NCBI GenBank assembly: GCA_019163175.1
Contig: JAFLKN010000011.1
Coordinates: 1-64,000 of the forward strand
Length of the DNA: 64,000 nt
Source: Prolixibacteraceae bacterium
Lineage (GTDB): Bacteria > Bacteroidota > Bacteroidia > Bacteroidales > Prolixibacteraceae
Direction of reading: 5' to 3'
Shown: positions 15,789 through 24,000 of the stretch, piece after piece
Layout of the letters: each line of letters opens with the position of its first letter
How positions within the stretch are numbered: the first letter of the stretch is position 1
Program-made: the position numbers and the translations under genes
The notes under the pieces: generated by a model
What the model was told of the DNA's origin: nothing
The model's input: the letters and a program-made list of their open reading frames with translations, nothing else
Databases searched by the model: none

Positions 15789-18035
15789 TTAGTTGTAAAA
15801 TACTTCGGGTTCGCCGGCAATCGGTATCCGGTAAATTTGTTTGTCGTCGAGAATGGTGTACGAAATGCTTGTAAACTTATTTTCCCAGAGTTTATTGGCA
15901 AGTCGGTATTCGGTAAATTCTTTGGCTAATGGTTCCAATTCGTTTTCAATTACGGCTCCAGTCGAGCTAATCCCGGCTTTTTCAACCTGAGCAATAGGTA
16001 TTTGGTAATCAAAATCAGTTTTAATCCGAGCTTTTATCTCTGCGGCAATTTGTTCTTCCAATTGTTTCAGTTCAGCTTTAACCCTTTTCTTTACATCCGC
16101 AGCAACCGATTTCTGGTCAAGCAATTGTTTTAGTTCGGCAAGCTGTACGTTGTATTTCTGGTCAATTTCCTTTTTTGCTTTTGCAGCTATCTTTTTCCAT
16201 TTGGCAACTTCATCCTCAGTAAATTTTTTAAAAAACAACAGGCTTGGCTTTACGGTAGCCCCCGATTTCATAAATACATCCTGCGGAATGGAAGTAATCA
16301 GGATAATTTTAGCTTTGCTCTCCACAAAATCACGCACTTTTTGCAGATTGGTATTATTCAGAACACCTTCGGGCAGCACAATTCCCATGCGGCCTCCGGG
16401 TTTCAACAGGTTCAGACAACGCTCAATAAACAGCACTTCGGTCAGTGTGCTGAATTCTCCGGTTTTGTATAAACTCAACAGCGATTTATTGATGTTGTCG
16501 TTCACTTGCCGCAATGCACTCTGGTATGCCGGGCCGTAACGCTCCAAATATTTTTTAATACGATCTTCATCGGTGTATTTGTCTGCTTCAGTTATTTTGA
16601 AACTTTTCTCCACTCTAGACCCAAAAGGCGGATTGGTAAGGATAATATCAAAGCGGTTTTCGAAAATGCCGTTTACGTTTAACAGTCCATCGTTGTGGTG
16701 AACCCCGCCGTGTCCATCGCCGTGCATAATCATGTTCATTTTGGCCGTTCGGCTCATGCGAGGGTTGGCATCGGTACCAAAAACACAATCAAAACTCAAT
16801 GTTCGAATGCGGCTTTTTTGATTGTTAATATCCAGTTCCTGATTCAAAGTAGCAAAGAGGTTGTTTACCTTTTCATCAATCTGAGCTTTCCCTTCATCCG
16901 AAAGCCGTTCGTAGTCTTCAGTATAGTTTTCCTTTTTGATTTTCTCTTTGGCTTCATGTATTTCCTTCTCAATTTTAGAACGTACATATTCGAAAGCTTT
17001 GATCAGAAAACCACCGCTACCGCAACACGGATCGCAGATTTTTTCGTCCTCCTGCGGATCGAGAATTTCCACCATAAAATCGACAATCGTTCGCGGTGTA
17101 AAAAACTGCCCCAACTCACCTCTGAAAGTCTTACCCAAAAATTGTTCAAAAGCAATCCCTTTTACATCGTCCGAAGTGGTTGACAGATTGTATTTTTCGA
17201 GTTCTTTAACGATGGCCTCAAAGCTATTTTCCCGAATTCTAATCGTCTCGTTTTCATCAAAAAGGTCATCGTCTTTAAAATCAGCTTTGGTTTGCTCAAA
17301 CAAAAATTGATAAAATTCGGCGCCTCCTTTGGGTTTATATTTTTCGTAGCTCACACGGGCTTTTTTAAATTCATCTTTTGAGAAAACCTGAGTTCCGGTA
17401 TTTGAGCGCTCGTAACGTATTTTAATAAAGAGGATTTTGCTGATCTCGTCAAAAGCGGCTTCAGGCGAGAGTTTGTCGTTATTTCGGATAATGTTGTGGC
17501 ATTTAAACAACAGTTTCGAAAATTCGTCGCGGGTAAATGCCTTTGTTTGCTTTAACAACTCGTCAATTTTTTTCGAATTATTAATCACAGATGCATCCGG
17601 AATATCAATTACTTCGTCATCGATATCTTGAGGAAAACCTTCCAGGTTTATCTTAAAAACCTTTGTTTGTTTCAGGTTTGTGGTTACAAAAAAAGGTGCT
17701 TTCACATACCGGGCATAGTGCGATCCCTGAAAATAATCATCCGAAATAATCGTCAAATTATCAGCTTTGCACTCAACAACAATTACAGGTGGCTTTTTAT
17801 ATACTTCTTCTTTCGATTTCCAAACTACAATATCAGCGCTTGCCCTGCCAGTACCTCGTTTATTTCCTTCGGCAACAGTAACTTCCTGTTGCATTTGATC
17901 CAACGAATAACCATAATTGGTAACCAATCGGCAAATATAGGTCTGCCGAACTCTTTCTTCCGGCGTATAAACTAACCATTTGTTTTTCAGCGGCGCAAAT
18001 ATTTTGTTGCCGTCTATTTTGACTTCCATTTCCAT
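15789..18035 (-). CDS. hsdM: N-6 adenine methylase fused to an HsdR-type nuclease domain
   Basis: A 748-residue protein. Residues 1-145 form an HSDR_N-type domain with PD-(D/E)xK residues: Glu51, Asp68 in ASADIVVW, Glu88 and Lys90 in VVECKAD. Residues 170-620 are a type I adenine methylase: GQFFTPRTIVDFMVEI (motif X), DPCCGSGG at 335-342 (SAM binding) and NPPF at 468-471 (catalysis). A lysine-rich helical segment with coiled-coil look lies at about 610-690. Ordinary HsdM is about 500 residues and carries no nuclease. No helicase subunit (HsdR) is in the operon. The protein may thus methylate and cut, like type IIG enzymes, or the domain may be a DNA-contact remnant. First gene of the operon. 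Confidence 0.87.
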   Translation of the reverse strand: MEMEVKIDGNKIFAPLKNKWLVYTPEERVRQTYICRLVTNYGYSLDQMQQEVTVAEGNKRGTGRASADIVVWKSKEEVYKKPPVIVVECKADNLTIISDDYFQGSHYARYVKAPFFVTTNLKQTKVFKINLEGFPQDIDDEVIDIPDASVINNSKKIDELLKQTKAFTRDEFSKLLFKCHNIIRNNDKLSPEAAFDEISKILFIKIRYERSNTGTQVFSKDEFKKARVSYEKYKPKGGAEFYQFLFEQTKADFKDDDLFDENETIRIRENSFEAIVKELEKYNLSTTSDDVKGIAFEQFLGKTFRGELGQFFTPRTIVDFMVEILDPQEDEKICDPCCGSGGFLIKAFEYVRSKIEKEIHEAKEKIKKENYTEDYERLSDEGKAQIDEKVNNLFATLNQELDINNQKSRIRTLSFDCVFGTDANPRMSRTAKMNMIMHGDGHGGVHHNDGLLNVNGIFENRFDIILTNPPFGSRVEKSFKITEADKYTDEDRIKKYLERYGPAYQSALRQVNDNINKSLLSLYKTGEFSTLTEVLFIERCLNLLKPGGRMGIVLPEGVLNNTNLQKVRDFVESKAKIILITSIPQDVFMKSGATVKPSLLFFKKFTEDEVAKWKKIAAKAKKEIDQKYNVQLAELKQLLDQKSVAADVKKRVKAELKQLEEQIAAEIKARIKTDFDYQIPIAQVEKAGISSTGAVIENELEPLAKEFTEYRLANKLWENKFTSISYTILDDKQIYRIPIAGEPEVFYN

Positions 18036-18071
18036 ATTGGTGATTTTTCCACTTTATTTTGACTGGTTTGT

Positions 18072-18079
18072 CAAAAATA
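18072..18079 (-). promoter_or_regulatory. -7 box of the defence operon (TATTTTTG on minus)
   Basis: Minus-strand TATTTTTG fits TAnnTTTG and lies 36 bases upstream of the hsdM ATG at 18035. No good TTG partner is seen at 19-bp spacing. As the only candidate in the 120-base gap before hsdM, it may drive all four genes. Confidence 0.4.
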
Positions 18080-18155
18080 CGAAAACTATTGTCATTATTA
18101 GTTATCCTTGTGACATTGTAATTTCAGTAATTTCGGACCACAGTCTCCGTTATTC

Positions 18156-18860
18156 CTAAACTTTCCCAATCATAAAAATAGCAGGTCGTTTCTGAATGTC
18201 GGGTAGATTTGTTTTCCAGAAAGAGACGGGTTTGCTGCGAATAAATTCTGTATCCAGCGTAATGTCAACAGCAATGCAAAGCATGGTCTGAGGGTCGCAA
18301 TTCTGTAACAAATCGCCTAACAATTGTGCATTTCGGTAAGGTGCTTCAATAAAAATCTGTGTTTGTCCTTCGGTTTGCATCCGCTTTTCGAGCATTTTAA
18401 TCTGCTGTGCTTTCTCCGGATTTTTAATCGGCAAATAACCGTTGAACGCAAAATTCTGGCCGCTCATTCCGGAAGCCATCAGGGCCATCAAAATAGACGA
18501 GGGCCCAACCAAAGGCACAACCTGAATGTTACGGATGTGTGCAATTTTTACCACATCAGCCCCAGGATCGGCCACTGCCGGACAGCCAGCTTCCGAAATC
18601 ACTCCAATATCCAGCCCATTCTGAATGGGCTCCAGAAAACGGCTGATATCCTTTTTATCGGTATGCTGATTGAGTTCAAAGAAAGTCAGATCATCAATTA
18701 CAATGGCCGGATTCACTTTTTTCAGGAAGCGACGGGCAGTGCGAATATTTTCGACGATAAAAACCGTAACCGACGAAATCAGTTCAGTCAGATCGGGAGG
18801 CAAAACCCGTTCGATAGTTGTGTCGCCTAAAGTGGTCGGAATCAGATAAAGTTTGGCCAT
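18156..18860 (-). CDS. RsmI-like SAM-dependent methyltransferase
   Basis: A 234-residue member of the tetrapyrrole methylase (RsmI) family, which ribose-methylates 16S rRNA in its best-known members. Family signatures are MAKLYLIPTTLGD at the start, GVISEAGCPAVADPG, and VPLVGPSSILMALMASG. The usual RsmI is about 280 residues, so this is the shorter Bacteroidota variant. The start is ATG at 18860, the first codon that gives a family N-terminus; an ATG at 18878 adds six residues. It is divergent from the PhnP-like gene (18944). Confidence 0.85.
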   Translation of the reverse strand: MAKLYLIPTTLGDTTIERVLPPDLTELISSVTVFIVENIRTARRFLKKVNPAIVIDDLTFFELNQHTDKKDISRFLEPIQNGLDIGVISEAGCPAVADPGADVVKIAHIRNIQVVPLVGPSSILMALMASGMSGQNFAFNGYLPIKNPEKAQQIKMLEKRMQTEGQTQIFIEAPYRNAQLLGDLLQNCDPQTMLCIAVDITLDTEFIRSKPVSFWKTNLPDIQKRPAIFMIGKV

Positions 18861-18916
18861 GCGTAAAAATTTCCTCAAAAATAGTCAAAAACCTTCGGTG
18901 GGCAGAGGGCAATCCT

Positions 18917-18924
18917 TATTTTTG
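18917..18924 (+). promoter_or_regulatory. -7 box (TATTTTTG) of the PhnP-like gene
   Basis: TATTTTTG fits the Bacteroidota -7 consensus and lies 19 bases before the GTG start at 18944. That spacing supports the GTG start and rules out the upstream extension that begins inside the divergent methyltransferase gene. Confidence 0.5.
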
Positions 18925-18943
18925 TGAACCAAATAGCAAGATA

Positions 18944-19705
18944 GTGAAACTTACTTTTTTAGGAACAGGAACTTCGCAAGGCGTACCGGTGGTTGCATGC
19001 CAATGTGCGGTCTGCCAGTCGAAAAATCCAAAAGACAAGCGTTTGCGCGCTTCGGTAATGATCGAAGCTGAGGGGCAATGCCTGGTAATTGATGCAGGAC
19101 CCGATTTCCGCCAGCAAATGCTGATGCACGAGGTTCGCCATTTAAACGGAATTCTGCTGACTCACGAGCATGTCGATCATATTTTCGGTCTTGACGATAT
19201 TCGTGCCTTCAACTGGGTGCAGAAACAAGCTACCGACATTTATGCCGAAGAACGCGTGCAAATAGCTATCCGGCGCATTTTCGATTACGTTTTTGCTACT
19301 TACAAATATCCAGGAATACCTCAAATGCACCTGCACCTTATCGAAAATAAACCATTCTGCATTGGTAATCTCGATGTTTTGCCCATACGCGGATTCCATT
19401 ACAAATTACCTGTTTTTGGTTTCCGGTTTGGTAAATTAGCCTATGTAACCGATGTAAACCGTCTGGAAGAAGCAGAGCTTGAAAAGCTAAAGGGATTGGA
19501 TGTTTTGGTGCTGAATGCTTTAAGAAAGGAAGATCACATTTCGCATTACAGCCTAAGCCAGGCACTCGAAATAATTGACAAAGTAAAACCTGCCAAAGCT
19601 TATCTGACGCACCTTTCGCATCAAATGGGCTTTTACGATGACGTGAAAAACGAACTTCCGGAGAATGTATTTCTGTCGTATGACGGGTTGGAAATAATAG
19701 TCTGA
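18944..19705 (+). CDS. PhnP-like metallo-beta-lactamase-fold hydrolase
   Basis: A 253-residue MBL-fold hydrolase. It begins VKLTFLGTGTSQGVPVVACQ, has the zinc motif THEHVDHIFG and a second-site DAGPDF, and ends HLSHQMGF, a pattern of the PhnP phosphodiesterase group. In Escherichia coli PhnP opens cyclic ribose phosphates, but most Bacteroidota homologues have no tested substrate. The GTG start is preferred because the upstream extension (from 18818) is inside the oppositely oriented RsmI-like gene. The Cys pair CQCAVCQSKNPK may bind a further zinc, as in PhnP. Confidence 0.85.
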   Translation: MKLTFLGTGTSQGVPVVACQCAVCQSKNPKDKRLRASVMIEAEGQCLVIDAGPDFRQQMLMHEVRHLNGILLTHEHVDHIFGLDDIRAFNWVQKQATDIYAEERVQIAIRRIFDYVFATYKYPGIPQMHLHLIENKPFCIGNLDVLPIRGFHYKLPVFGFRFGKLAYVTDVNRLEEAELEKLKGLDVLVLNALRKEDHISHYSLSQALEIIDKVKPAKAYLTHLSHQMGFYDDVKNELPENVFLSYDGLEIIV

Positions 19706-19711
19706 GAACTT

Positions 19712-19792
19712 CCGACAGTTAAAACTGACGGCAAAGAATAGGCCCTACCAATGAACTTTGCGCTATCCTTTCCCGTTGGCTTCAGCCAACGG
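19712..19792. repeat. Composite palindromic element between convergent genes
   Basis: Left hairpin CCGACAGTTAAAACTGACGG (19712-19731) and right hairpin CCGTTGGCTTCAGCCAACGG (19773-19792) are joined by arms that also pair (ACGGCAAAGAATAG with CTATCCTTTCCCGT, 12 of 14). A related copy of the left part lies at 58527-58555. The element is between the stops of the PhnP-like gene and pabC, where it may also end transcription on both strands. Confidence 0.65.
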
Positions 19793-19798
19793 ACACAA

Positions 19799-20398
19799 TT
19801 AATAAACAATACTATTGATATTAATCACGGGCATTTCGTCAAAATCAACCATAGCATTGATCAATCCAATCTTTTGATACGACCGTATATCTTCTTCCCT
19901 GATTTCTTTTTCTAAAATAATTCCCTGCTCGAGCAGAAACTGCCGCTGAGTTCCTTTTAGGAGTGGAGTTGTAGGAGTTACCCAATTCTGTCCATCAAAA
20001 AACAGCAAATTGGCAGCAAATGAATCGGTAACCAAACCATTTTTGATGATGATGATGTCGTTGCAATTTCCGCGGAGAGCAAATAACTGCTGAAGAATTT
20101 CGCGATCGGTATATTTTAGATGGTAGTCGATACTTTCGTGTTGTACGACCTTTAAACTTTGTATGGTTCGGAAATTATAGGGATCAATTTCCACTTTTTC
20201 AATGGTCTGCCGGTACAAAACACGAACTTTAAAAAGGCCAGTCCTGAAATTCTCAGGAATAACAATTGCTTTTGCCAGATCGATTGGGCGTGCTCCCGGA
20301 TACAACTCCTCAACCGACCGGTTCATTCGGTTTTGATGGTAAGACAAATGCAGAATTTTACCATCTTTTAGTTTTATCGATTCAACCAATTGGCACAT
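19799..20398 (-). CDS. pabC: Aminodeoxychorismate lyase-like class IV PLP enzyme
   Basis: A 199-residue class IV aminotransferase-fold protein, likely 4-amino-4-deoxychorismate lyase, making p-aminobenzoate for folate. It has the family N-terminus with HLSYHQNRMNRS, the central NCNDIIIIKNGLVTDSFAANL stretch and the end TPLLKGTQRQFLLEQG. It is shorter than usual (about 240-270), a known feature of Bacteroidota versions. Its start overlaps the end of pabB by 17 bases, tying it to the same pathway. Assignment rests on the fold plus that overlap. Confidence 0.8.
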   Translation of the reverse strand: MCQLVESIKLKDGKILHLSYHQNRMNRSVEELYPGARPIDLAKAIVIPENFRTGLFKVRVLYRQTIEKVEIDPYNFRTIQSLKVVQHESIDYHLKYTDREILQQLFALRGNCNDIIIIKNGLVTDSFAANLLFFDGQNWVTPTTPLLKGTQRQFLLEQGIILEKEIREEDIRSYQKIGLINAMVDFDEMPVININSIVY

Positions 20399-21353
20399 AT
20401 ACTTTCCGGATTAGTTCGTTGTATTCTGTCTGGCAGTCGCTCAAAAATGTGATTCCACCCCCACTTTTAAAAATCAGTTGATCGCCATCTGGTTCCAGAT
20501 AACGAATCAACACGCAGCTATCCAGATTCTTCCCATCGAAAATACCAAAGATTCCGGTATAATAGCCACGTTCATAATTTTCTGCCTTGCTTATTATTTC
20601 CAGAGTTTTTGCTTTTGGTGCTCCACAAATTGAGCCTGCGGGTAACATTTTAGCTAAAATAGTACCGATCGATTGCTGATAATTTGCCGGAAGTTTTCCC
20701 GAAACCTGAGAACTCATCTGCAATAAATCGCCGCGATTGGTGCGCAAGCGGTCGATATACATAAACCGATCAACCTCAACATCTGAGGCAACCATGCTTA
20801 AATCATTGCGGATTAAATCTACAATAGTGTGGTGTTCTGCAACTTCCTTTTCGTCATTCAGCAGCAATTGCTCGGCCTGTTCAAGATTCGCATCAATGGT
20901 TCCCTTCATCGGAAATGACGAAATAATGCCATCGTTTATCCGCACAAAAATTTCAGGAGAAAAACAAACAAACTGATTTTTGAGCCAGATTTTATAGGAC
21001 GCCTCACTAAAATGAAAAATTTCTTCCGGACTCAGGTTTGTTTTCACCTGGGTGGGCATGGTCAGATTCAACAAATAGGTATCGCCCCCATGAATATATT
21101 GCTGTACCAGTTCAAAAGCTTCGCAGTACTTCTCATATACAAGCGGATGAACAGCCCACTGTACCAGCTTTTTATTCAGGTTTTCGGGAGTATAATTGCA
21201 TGATTCCGGAGTTTTCCAGAGCAATCTGGTTGTGTCGTCAGGTTCAAGAATCAATGGTTTTTGAAAGTCGAAATCAATGACAAAAACGAAAGGGTGGCCA
21301 AGTGCGCCCAATTCGTTCATCCGTTCTATTGTATGTTGCTGTATCTGGTTCAT
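20382..21353 (-). CDS. pabB: Aminodeoxychorismate synthase component I
   Basis: A 323-residue chorismate-binding protein. The motif SFPMKGTIDA carries the lysine that separates PabB (PIKGT) from anthranilate synthase TrpE (PIAGT), so the product is aminodeoxychorismate, a folate precursor. The other marks are HHTIVDLIRNDLS, PAGSICGAPKAKT and RGYYTGIFG. The protein lacks the N-terminal part of the full-size enzyme (about 450), as compact Bacteroidota PabBs do. ATG at 21353 is chosen because a -7 box (21363-21370) sits just upstream and the longer frame has no family match. No PabA glutaminase is in the window. Confidence 0.87.
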   Translation of the reverse strand: MNQIQQHTIERMNELGALGHPFVFVIDFDFQKPLILEPDDTTRLLWKTPESCNYTPENLNKKLVQWAVHPLVYEKYCEAFELVQQYIHGGDTYLLNLTMPTQVKTNLSPEEIFHFSEASYKIWLKNQFVCFSPEIFVRINDGIISSFPMKGTIDANLEQAEQLLLNDEKEVAEHHTIVDLIRNDLSMVASDVEVDRFMYIDRLRTNRGDLLQMSSQVSGKLPANYQQSIGTILAKMLPAGSICGAPKAKTLEIISKAENYERGYYTGIFGIFDGKNLDSCVLIRYLEPDGDQLIFKSGGGITFLSDCQTEYNELIRKVYVPIG

Positions 21354-21362
21354 TGCAGGGCT

Positions 21363-21370
21363 CAAAGATA
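21363..21370 (-). promoter_or_regulatory. -7 box of pabB (TATCTTTG on minus)
   Basis: Minus-strand TATCTTTG matches TAnnTTTG, 9 bases before the ATG at 21353, which implies a very short leader. It supports the short pabB start. Confidence 0.45.
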
Positions 21371-21504
21371 GGCAAAACAATGAAAGGTGACCCGATTTGC
21401 AATACCCGAAAATGCTTCGGTTTATGGTGCATTTTCTTACGGAAAACTGTAAATTGCGGCCGATAATGATCGGTGATTCATGTTTTGTGTTATAATTTGA
21501 GGTC

Positions 21505-22185
21505 ATGAGTATTGCTGAAAATATAGATCAAGTAAAAAGCCATTTACCTGCTCAGGTTCAGTTGGTAGCTGTTTCAAAAACCAAACCTGCTGAACTTCTG
21601 ATGGAAGCATATCGGCATGGGCAACGTGCTTTCGGCGAAAATAAAGTTCAGGAATTGGTCGGAAAATACGAGCAACTTCCCAAAGATATCGAATGGCACT
21701 TCATCGGTCATTTGCAAACCAATAAAGTAAAATATATTGCACCTTTTGTTCACCTCATTCATGGTGTCGATTCATTCAAACTACTGAAATCCATCGATTC
21801 GGAAGCTAAAAAAGTTGGCCGGATTATTCCCTGCCTGCTTCAGTTTTACATTGCTGAAGAGGAAAGCAAATTCGGACTTTCGTTGGAAGAGGGGACCGAA
21901 ATATTGAGTTTGGCTGAGTTTAAACTGTTGAAAAACTTACAAATTTCAGGGGTGATGGGCATGGCCACTTATACCGATGATGAGCTCCAGATAAAAAAAG
22001 AGTTCGCCAATCTGAAATCGATTTTTGGAAGACTCAAATCGGATTACTTTGCACAAAATCCTGATTTTAAGGAAATTTCGATGGGCATGTCGGGCGATTA
22101 CCTGCTGGCCGTTGAAGAAGGAAGTACGATGGTCAGGATTGGAAGCACCATTTTTGGAGAAAGAAACTACTCAACATCAACCTAA
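21505..22185 (+). CDS. yggS: YggS-type PLP homeostasis protein
   Basis: A 226-residue member of the YggS/PROSC family, which binds pyridoxal 5'-phosphate in an alanine-racemase-like barrel and keeps the free vitamer in balance. The PLP lysine is in LVAVSKTKPAELL; other marks are FGENKVQELVGK, WHFIGHLQTNKVKY and the C-terminal SMGMSGDYLLAVEEGSTMVR. It is divergent from pabB with a 150-base gap. Full length, no oddities. Confidence 0.93.
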   Translation: MSIAENIDQVKSHLPAQVQLVAVSKTKPAELLMEAYRHGQRAFGENKVQELVGKYEQLPKDIEWHFIGHLQTNKVKYIAPFVHLIHGVDSFKLLKSIDSEAKKVGRIIPCLLQFYIAEEESKFGLSLEEGTEILSLAEFKLLKNLQISGVMGMATYTDDELQIKKEFANLKSIFGRLKSDYFAQNPDFKEISMGMSGDYLLAVEEGSTMVRIGSTIFGERNYSTST

Positions 22186-22231
22186 ATAAGCAACTAATTG
22201 TTATTTGATTAAAAAATTAAACCCTATCAAT

Positions 22232-23215
22232 ATGCCAAATTTAGAAACCAAATACATGGGGATAACACTCAAAAACCCCATTATTATTGCCAGCTCGGGA
22301 CTTACAAATTCGGTTGAAAAAATTAAAGATCTTGAAAATGCAGGAGCCGGAGCAGTAGTACTGAAATCGATTTTCGAAGAGCAGATCAACAATGAAGTAA
22401 TACATTTGATTAATCGAGATCCTCAAAATCAGTATCCGGAGGCCGAAGATTACATCTGGAATTACACCCGCAATAATTCGATTACCCGCCACCTGAATTT
22501 GCTAAGCGAGGCTAAAAAAGAAACTGAAATTCCAATTATTGCCAGCATCAATTGTATGTCGGCTTCGGAATGGACTGTATTTGCCAAAGATTTCGAAAAT
22601 GCAGGCGCTGACGCTCTTGAACTCAACTTGTTTTTCGTTCCGACTGACCGGCACAAAACGGCAGAACAAATTGAGCAATTGTACCTGAATATAGTTTCGG
22701 AGGTGAAGAAGAATGTAAAAATTCCGGTATCGGTAAAAATTGGTTTTTATTATACCAACTTGATTTCGATGGCCGACAAGCTGGTTGCAAACGGTGCCAA
22801 CGCACTGGTTTTATTTAATCGGTTTTACGAACCCGATATTAACCTTGAAAAAATGGAATTGGTCGCATCTGAAGTATTCAGTTCGCCTTTAGACATACGT
22901 CGGTCAATGCGTTGGATTGGACTCATTTCGTCACAATTACCTAAAGTTGAAATTGCTGCAGCAACCGGAATTCACGACGGCGAAGCTGTAATCAAACAAC
23001 TGCTGGCAGGTGCGCAGGTAACTCAAATATGTTCTTCGGTGTACATTAATGGTTCACAAATTATTCCGGGAATGATTGCCGACCTGACTTCGTTTATGAA
23101 AAAATGGAACTTTAAAAAGATTGAAGATTTCCGCGGACGTTTATCCTACAAAAACATTGAGGACCCGATGCTTTACGAAAGGGCTCAGTTCATGAAATAT
23201 TTCTCGTCAAAATAA
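22232..23215 (+). CDS. Dihydroorotate dehydrogenase-like protein
   Basis: A 327-residue flavin-barrel protein of the dihydroorotate dehydrogenase-like group. The N-terminus MPNLETKYMGITLKNPIIIA and the strands AGAGAVVLKSIFEEQI, PIIASINCMSASEW, IPVSVKIGFYYTNL and AGAQVTQICSSVY trace the barrel. True DHODH is followed by other pyr genes; here none are nearby, so the substrate is uncertain. An in-frame TTG at 22205 precedes the ATG at 22232; the ATG is the family start. A bidirectional terminator follows at 23233-23269. Confidence 0.85.
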   Translation: MPNLETKYMGITLKNPIIIASSGLTNSVEKIKDLENAGAGAVVLKSIFEEQINNEVIHLINRDPQNQYPEAEDYIWNYTRNNSITRHLNLLSEAKKETEIPIIASINCMSASEWTVFAKDFENAGADALELNLFFVPTDRHKTAEQIEQLYLNIVSEVKKNVKIPVSVKIGFYYTNLISMADKLVANGANALVLFNRFYEPDINLEKMELVASEVFSSPLDIRRSMRWIGLISSQLPKVEIAAATGIHDGEAVIKQLLAGAQVTQICSSVYINGSQIIPGMIADLTSFMKKWNFKKIEDFRGRLSYKNIEDPMLYERAQFMKYFSSK

Positions 23216-23232
23216 GCACACGCCATAAGCCG

Positions 23233-23269
23233 AAAAAACCAGCCTGATTGATTTCAAGCTGGTTTTTTT
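23233..23269. terminator. Bidirectional terminator
   Basis: AAAAAACCAGC (23233-23243) pairs with GCTGGTTTTTTT (23258-23269) across a 14-base loop. It has T-runs on both strands and lies between convergent genes (DHODH-like and HEAT), so it should serve both. Confidence 0.85.
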
Positions 23270-23293
23270 ATATCCAATTGGTATCTGAAACCT

Positions 23294-23821
23294 CTAAAAC
23301 CCAATTGATGGCAAAAAATCTATCACATCGAGCATGAGTTGCCGTTTTGTTTCTGACACGCCGGGTAAAGCTTTTTCAAGCCTTTCAACTTCCTTATCGA
23401 TAATCGCCTGATCAATTTTATGCTCGTTGTTCATGATCACCGTATAAGCTTCAAAAGCTACTTCCAATTCGTTTTCAATCAATAAATCAATAAATAACGA
23501 GATGTACGTGCTGTAATTCAGTCCGTTTTCCCAACAACTCGAAACCAATTCCTTCAATTCAGGAGCGTATTTCTGATTCTGAATAGCTTCAATAATCAGC
23601 GGAATAGCATCGCTTTCCTTTAAATTGCCAAACAGTGAACTGATTCGTGACTTTATTTCGGGATCCTGGCTCAAATGCAGCATCTCAATCAGGATAGGAA
23701 TATCTGATACTTTTCCTGAAACCCGCAATTCTTCAAGAGTTTCTATTATTCTCAGTGAATCCGACAATTCCAATCCCTTCAGCAAATTCTTATTCTCGTC
23801 GTGCGTATGGTCAATGGTCAT
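23294..23821 (-). CDS. HEAT-repeat-like protein
   Basis: A 175-residue acidic, helical protein. Repeated pairs of helices (for example SDIPILIEMLHLSQDPEIKS and DAIPLIIEAIQNQKYAPEL) suggest HEAT-type repeats that bind another protein. There is no signal peptide. A minus-strand TAAATTTG (23845-23852) lies 23 bases before the ATG and fits a Bacteroidota -7 box. No function is known to me. Confidence 0.65.
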   Translation of the reverse strand: MTIDHTHDENKNLLKGLELSDSLRIIETLEELRVSGKVSDIPILIEMLHLSQDPEIKSRISSLFGNLKESDAIPLIIEAIQNQKYAPELKELVSSCWENGLNYSTYISLFIDLLIENELEVAFEAYTVIMNNEHKIDQAIIDKEVERLEKALPGVSETKRQLMLDVIDFLPSIGF

Positions 23822-23844
23822 TTAAAATTCATTTTAATGTTCGG

Positions 23845-23852
23845 CAAATTTA
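23845..23852 (-). promoter_or_regulatory. -7 box of the HEAT gene (TAAATTTG on minus)
   Basis: Minus-strand TAAATTTG matches TAnnTTTG, 23 bases before the ATG at 23821. No TTG box at standard spacing was found. Confidence 0.4.
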
Positions 23853-23969
23853 ATAATTTGAAGCAAGTTTTAACTTTCATCCGATCAGCTTGTTTTAGCC
23901 TGGCAAATTAATATTTCGTTACGCTGGCCCGAATACCGAAATATTAAAGCTGAAAATTAGCCTTAGTTA

Positions 23970-23977
23970 TATCTTTG
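23970..23977 (+). promoter_or_regulatory. -7 box of the MATE gene (TATCTTTG)
   Basis: TATCTTTG fits TAnnTTTG and lies 23 bases before the ATG at 24001. Confidence 0.5.
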
Positions 23978-24000
23978 CACCAGTTTATGCGCTCAAAAGA

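Noticed and set aside
16695-17183. Open frame of 162 codons on the plus strand within hsdM
   Set aside because: Antisense to the methylase core motifs, with no recognisable domain.
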